A model generated the notes under the pieces. That model did no database searches, had not been told where the DNA came from, and was given only the letters and a program-made list of their open reading frames with translations. A stretch of 7,718 nucleotides of DNA from assembly GCA_026985385.1 (NCBI GenBank), contig JALSQM010000122.1, positions 1-7,718 of the forward strand, read 5' to 3'. This DNA is from Acidilobaceae archaeon. GTDB taxonomy: Archaea > Thermoproteota > Thermoprotei_A > Sulfolobales > Acidilobaceae. The translations under genes were made by a program, and so were the position numbers. Positions 5,859 to 7,718 of this stretch are shown here, piece after piece; position 1 is the first letter of the stretch; every line of letters starts with the position of its first letter.

Positions 5859-5883
5859 GTAAATAACCATTTTAAACATTTAC
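5859..5883. repeat. inverted repeat over the divergent promoter
   Basis: GTAAAT (5859-5864) and ATTTAC (5878-5883) are perfect inverted arms separated by 13 bases. They flank and overlap the AT-rich promoter elements of both the membrane-protein gene and the methyltransferase gene. The 19-base centre-to-centre spacing is nearly two DNA turns, as in operators bound by a dimer. Part of the symmetry may simply reflect back-to-back TATA boxes. Confidence 0.4.
5860..5876 (-). promoter_or_regulatory. promoter of the membrane-protein gene
   Basis: On the minus strand the stretch TTTAAAATGGTTATTTA contains two possible TATA boxes. The nearer (TTATTTA, centre about 5863) would give a leaderless start at GTG 5838. 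The farther (TTTAAA, 5871-5876) would give a leader of about 9 bases. Confidence 0.45.
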
Positions 5884-5907
5884 GAAGCGCTGGGCCGCGG
5901 GCTTAAT
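5871..5907 (+). promoter_or_regulatory. promoter region of the RlmI-like methyltransferase gene
   Basis: Two AT-rich elements could act: TTTAAACATTTA (5871-5882) or CTTAATC (5902-5908). They would give leaders of about 50 or about 20 bases before ATG 5950. Both would include the GGGGGAG site at 5933-5939, which lies 10 bases before the ATG and supports that start. Confidence 0.4.
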
Positions 5908-5949
5908 CAAGGCCTCCCAGGCCGTTGCCCCTGGGGGAGTGCCCGGGGC

Positions 5950-7137
5950 ATGGTTGTGAGGCTGAGGGTGAGGGGTGAGGGCCTCGAGAGGGCTGCTAGG
6001 GGCTCCTCGATAGTTTATAGGAAGTGGGTGGAGGCCCCGGGCCCCCTCCCCGCCGGTGTCCTGGTGGAGCTAGTGGATGACGCCGGGGAGGGCGTGGCGT
6101 GCGGCCTCTGGGAGCCCGGGGGCCCCGTGGCGGTCAGGGTCCTATCCCTCGGGGGGTGTGAGTGGGCCTCCGCCTGGGACGCCTTGGAGGACAGGCTTGA
6201 GGGGGCTCTGAGGGCCCGGGAGAGGCTGGGCGGCCTCTACAGGGGTAGCTTCCGCCTCGTCAACAGCGACGGTGACAGGATCTCGGGCCTGATAGTGGAC
6301 TACTACGGGGAGGTAGCGGTGATCCAGAGTAGCAGCCACGCCATAGACGCCCACGCTGACTCCATAGCCCGCTGGCTCTCAAGGGAGCTTGGGGCCGCGG
6401 TCTACGAGAAGAGCACGCAGAGGAGTAGGCGCGACATAGGCCTCCCCCCGAGGGCTAGGTGGCTCGTGGGCAGGCGTGAGAGGGCCGTTATAGAGGAGGC
6501 TGGGGTGAAGTTTGTCGTAGACGTCGTTAGGGGGCAGAAGACCGGCTTCTACCTCGACCAGAGGCCTAACAGGGTCGAGTTCTCCCGGTACGCCGGCCCC
6601 GGTGATAGGGTTCTCGATGTCTTCTCCTACACCGGTGGCTTCGCCCTCCACGCACTACACTCCGGGGCCAGGGAGGCCGTGCTGGTCGAGGAGGACCCCG
6701 AGGCACTCAAGCTAGCCCTGGAGAACGCGAGGCTCAACGGCGTCGAGGCTAGGGTGAGGCTCGTTCAGGGCAGCGTGTGGGAGAGGCTCGGGGAGGCTGG
6801 GAGGGGCTTCACAGTCGCCGCCGTGGATCCCCCGGCCTTCATACAGAGCGGCGACCCCCAGGCTGTGAGGAGGGGTAGGAGGGCCTACTGGAGGGCCTAC
6901 ACGTCCACCCTCAGCCTTCTCGACGACCCCTCGATAGCCTACCTCAGCAGCTGCAGCTACTTCCTATCGAGGAGCGACTTCATAAGCCTCGCATCCAAGG
7001 CCGCAGAGTCCACGGGCTTCGCCTCCTACAGGATCCTCGGTGGCCTCCGTGGCGCGGGGCCCGATCACACGCTCAGGGGCGAGGAGTACCTAGACTACCT
7101 CAAAGGCGCCTTCCTATGGCTCTCCAAGGCCCCCTGA
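5950..7137 (+). CDS. RlmI-like PUA-domain RNA (cytosine-C5) methyltransferase
   Basis: This 395-residue SAM-dependent methyltransferase belongs to the RlmI/COG1092 family, whose bacterial member methylates C5 of a cytosine in 23S rRNA; an archaeal example is Pyrococcus PH1915. An N-terminal PUA domain spans about residues 1-70 (RGSSIVYRKWVEA, GEGVACGLWEPGGPVAVRVLS). The family linker follows: NSDGDRISGLIVDYYGE (105-121), then GQKTGFYLDQRPNR (195-208). The SAM-binding motif I is DVFSYTGGFALHA (223-235), with the acidic loop VLVEEDPEAL. DPPAF (293-297) is motif IV, and SCSYFLS (334-340) carries the likely catalytic Cys335. The ending HTLRGEEYLDYLKGAFL is also family-like. It is full length. The likely target is rRNA, but the site in archaea cannot be read from sequence. 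It is divergent from the membrane protein and followed after 56 bases by a small orphan gene that could be cotranscribed. Confidence 0.92.
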   Translation: MVVRLRVRGEGLERAARGSSIVYRKWVEAPGPLPAGVLVELVDDAGEGVACGLWEPGGPVAVRVLSLGGCEWASAWDALEDRLEGALRARERLGGLYRGSFRLVNSDGDRISGLIVDYYGEVAVIQSSSHAIDAHADSIARWLSRELGAAVYEKSTQRSRRDIGLPPRARWLVGRRERAVIEEAGVKFVVDVVRGQKTGFYLDQRPNRVEFSRYAGPGDRVLDVFSYTGGFALHALHSGAREAVLVEEDPEALKLALENARLNGVEARVRLVQGSVWERLGEAGRGFTVAAVDPPAFIQSGDPQAVRRGRRAYWRAYTSTLSLLDDPSIAYLSSCSYFLSRSDFISLASKAAESTGFASYRILGGLRGAGPDHTLRGEEYLDYLKGAFLWLSKAP

Positions 7138-7144
7138 TGCTCCT

Positions 7145-7153
7145 AAGTTAAAG
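7145..7153 (+). promoter_or_regulatory. possible TATA-like box before the 90-residue gene
   Basis: AAGTTAAAG starts 8 bases after the methyltransferase stop. It would place a transcript start near 7175, with a leader of about 19 bases. GGTTAAT (7170-7176) is a weaker alternative, too close to the ATG for normal spacing. Confidence 0.3.
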
Positions 7154-7177
7154 CCCCTGGGGAGCCACGGGTTAATG

Positions 7178-7191
7178 GGGGGTCAACCCCC
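7178..7191 (+). other. GGGGG-TCAA-CCCCC hairpin just before a start codon
   Basis: Five G:C pairs (7178-7182 with 7187-7191) close a TCAA loop that ends 2 bases before ATG 7194. If the message starts upstream, this hairpin would occupy the position where an SD site should be. It lacks a U-run, so it is not a clear terminator for the methyltransferase gene. Confidence 0.35.
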
Positions 7192-7193
7192 TC

Positions 7194-7466
7194 ATGTGGG
7201 GCGTTAGAGCTAGGGTGGCGGCCGCCTCGGGCTCGAGGCCCGGGAGCATAAGCGCTGTCGTCGAGGTCGAGCTCCCCGATGGCAGGGAGGGGATCATCTA
7301 CCTGAGGAGGCTCGCTAGGAGGCCCCGGGAGGCGAGGGCCAGGCTCCTGAGGGGCGGCGTGCTCGCCGTAGAGCTCATCGACGAGCACGGCTCCGGCTTC
7401 GCCTGCTGCGTGGTGGACGCTAAGGATCTTAGGATCCCGTGGTGGAGGGGCTCGAGGAGGCCCTGA
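7194..7466 (+). CDS. small beta-rich orphan protein
   Basis: This is a 90-residue protein of unrecognised family. It alternates likely strands: WGVRARVAAAS, SAVVEVELPDG, REGIIYLRRLA, GGVLAVELID and FACCVVDAKDL. A basic helix (RRPREARARLL) lies before the fourth strand, and the tail is short and basic (WWRGSRRP). The overall pattern suggests a small barrel such as an OB or SH3-like fold; that is inference from alternation only. Codon use (AGG Arg, GC-ending codons) matches the neighbouring real genes and supports coding. It lies 56 bases after the methyltransferase gene, so it may share its message, and a nucleic-acid role would fit the basic ends. Its last 38 bases overlap the 3' end of the E1-like gene on the other strand. 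No SD site precedes ATG 7194; a G/C hairpin does. Confidence 0.6.
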   Translation: MWGVRARVAAASGSRPGSISAVVEVELPDGREGIIYLRRLARRPREARARLLRGGVLAVELIDEHGSGFACCVVDAKDLRIPWWRGSRRP

Positions 7467-7718
7467 GGGCCTCCCTGCAGGCCTCGCAGGGCACGGGCTT
7501 CAGCTCGACCACGTCTATTGAGGGCTTCAAGGCGTCCACAAATATGAGCCTGTTATAGGAGGGCTCCCCAATGCCCGTGAGTATCTTAATCACCTCCATA
7601 GCCTCTAGAAGGCCTAGTATACCCACAGCCGGGCCTAGAACCCCCGAGGGCCTCCTGGGGCTCCTTGGGGCGATGCATGCTAGGCATGAGGTCACGCCCC
7701 TCTTAACTACTGTCAGCT
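7429..7718 (-). CDS. C-terminal part of a ThiF/MoeB-type E1-like adenylyltransferase (start outside window)
   Basis: The frame is open to the right edge, adding LTVVKRG before the GTG at 7695, so that GTG is internal. About 95 residues are visible. They match the C-terminal section of ThiF/MoeB/HesA/E1-like enzymes, which adenylate the C-terminus of a ubiquitin-like sulfur-carrier protein (ThiS, MoaD or archaeal SAMP type). The first zinc knuckle is CLAC, followed by VLGPAVGILGLLEAMEVIKI, with the typical Gly/Glu/Lys spacing, then LTGIGEPSYNRLIFVDAL. The second zinc knuckle is CEAC, near the end. The nucleotide-binding part lies outside the window. A short Ser/Thr-rich tail (RASSSPSTTGS) follows the last knuckle and lies in or next to the 38-base overlap with the convergent small gene. 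Whether it serves thiamine, molybdopterin or tRNA thiolation cannot be read from this fragment. Confidence 0.85.
   Translation of the reverse strand, partial: LTVVKRGVTSCLACIAPRSPRRPSGVLGPAVGILGLLEAMEVIKILTGIGEPSYNRLIFVDALKPSIDVVELKPVPCEACREALRASSSPSTTGS

Noticed and set aside
7143..7388. 81-residue minus-strand open frame opposite the small orphan gene
   Set aside because: Proline/glycine-rich shadow text without a plausible start signal; the plus-strand reading has better alternation of strands and typical codon use.
1..7718. tRNA, C/D-box guide RNA, CRISPR repeats, insertion sequences or transposase remnants
   Set aside because: No cloverleaf T-arm text, no paired C and D boxes in intergenic gaps, no regularly spaced repeats and no transposase-like protein were seen.

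Overview
The window looks like a piece of chromosome from a GC-rich hyperthermophilic archaeon, most likely a crenarchaeon (Thermoproteota, perhaps Desulfurococcales-like). The support is that arginine is written mainly as AGG and isoleucine often as ATA. GTG and TTG starts are common, and short TTTAAA/TTTATA boxes sit about 20-60 bases before genes. Purine-rich Shine-Dalgarno (SD) sites are mixed with apparently leaderless starts, and the proteins have archaeal flavours (divergent protein kinase, PUA-type RlmI-like methyltransferase, stalked cell-surface enzyme). The genus is inference; no rRNA or other taxonomic marker is present.

Layout, left to right. The 3' end of an unrecognised gene (to 221) is followed by a 207-base leader region and a small zinc-ribbon protein (429-782, +). 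Facing it, with only 3 bases between the stop codons, is a two-gene minus-strand operon: an all-helical protein with a ribbon-helix-helix-like N-terminus (2065-1508), translationally coupled by a TTGA overlap to an atypical protein kinase (1511-786). Next on the minus strand is a 616-residue secreted Ntn-hydrolase-like enzyme (4024-2174) with a long coiled-coil stalk and a C-terminal membrane anchor. It is divergent from a cytosolic metal-dependent amidohydrolase of the imidazolonepropionase/Xaa-Pro dipeptidase type (4164-5447, +). A four-helix membrane protein (5838-5428, -) overlaps the tail of the amidohydrolase gene. It shares an AT-rich divergent promoter, containing an inverted repeat, with an RlmI-like RNA cytosine-C5 methyltransferase (5950-7137, +). 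A 90-residue orphan beta-rich protein (7194-7466, +) overlaps tail-to-tail the end of a ThiF/MoeB-type E1-like adenylyltransferase that leaves the window on the right (7718-7429, -).

How the genes may work together. The divergent surface hydrolase and cytosolic amidohydrolase could form an outside/inside pair that splits amide substrates, but this rests only on gene order and chemistry. The kinase and the helical protein are almost certainly made from one message. The other genes look like independent housekeeping or orphan units. All three convergent gene pairs are packed with 3-base spacing or with 20- and 38-base overlaps. The stalked, probably glycosylated surface enzyme is the most interesting object. 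Its coiled coil carries Asn glycosylation sequons spaced 27-28 residues apart, that is, about every four heptads.
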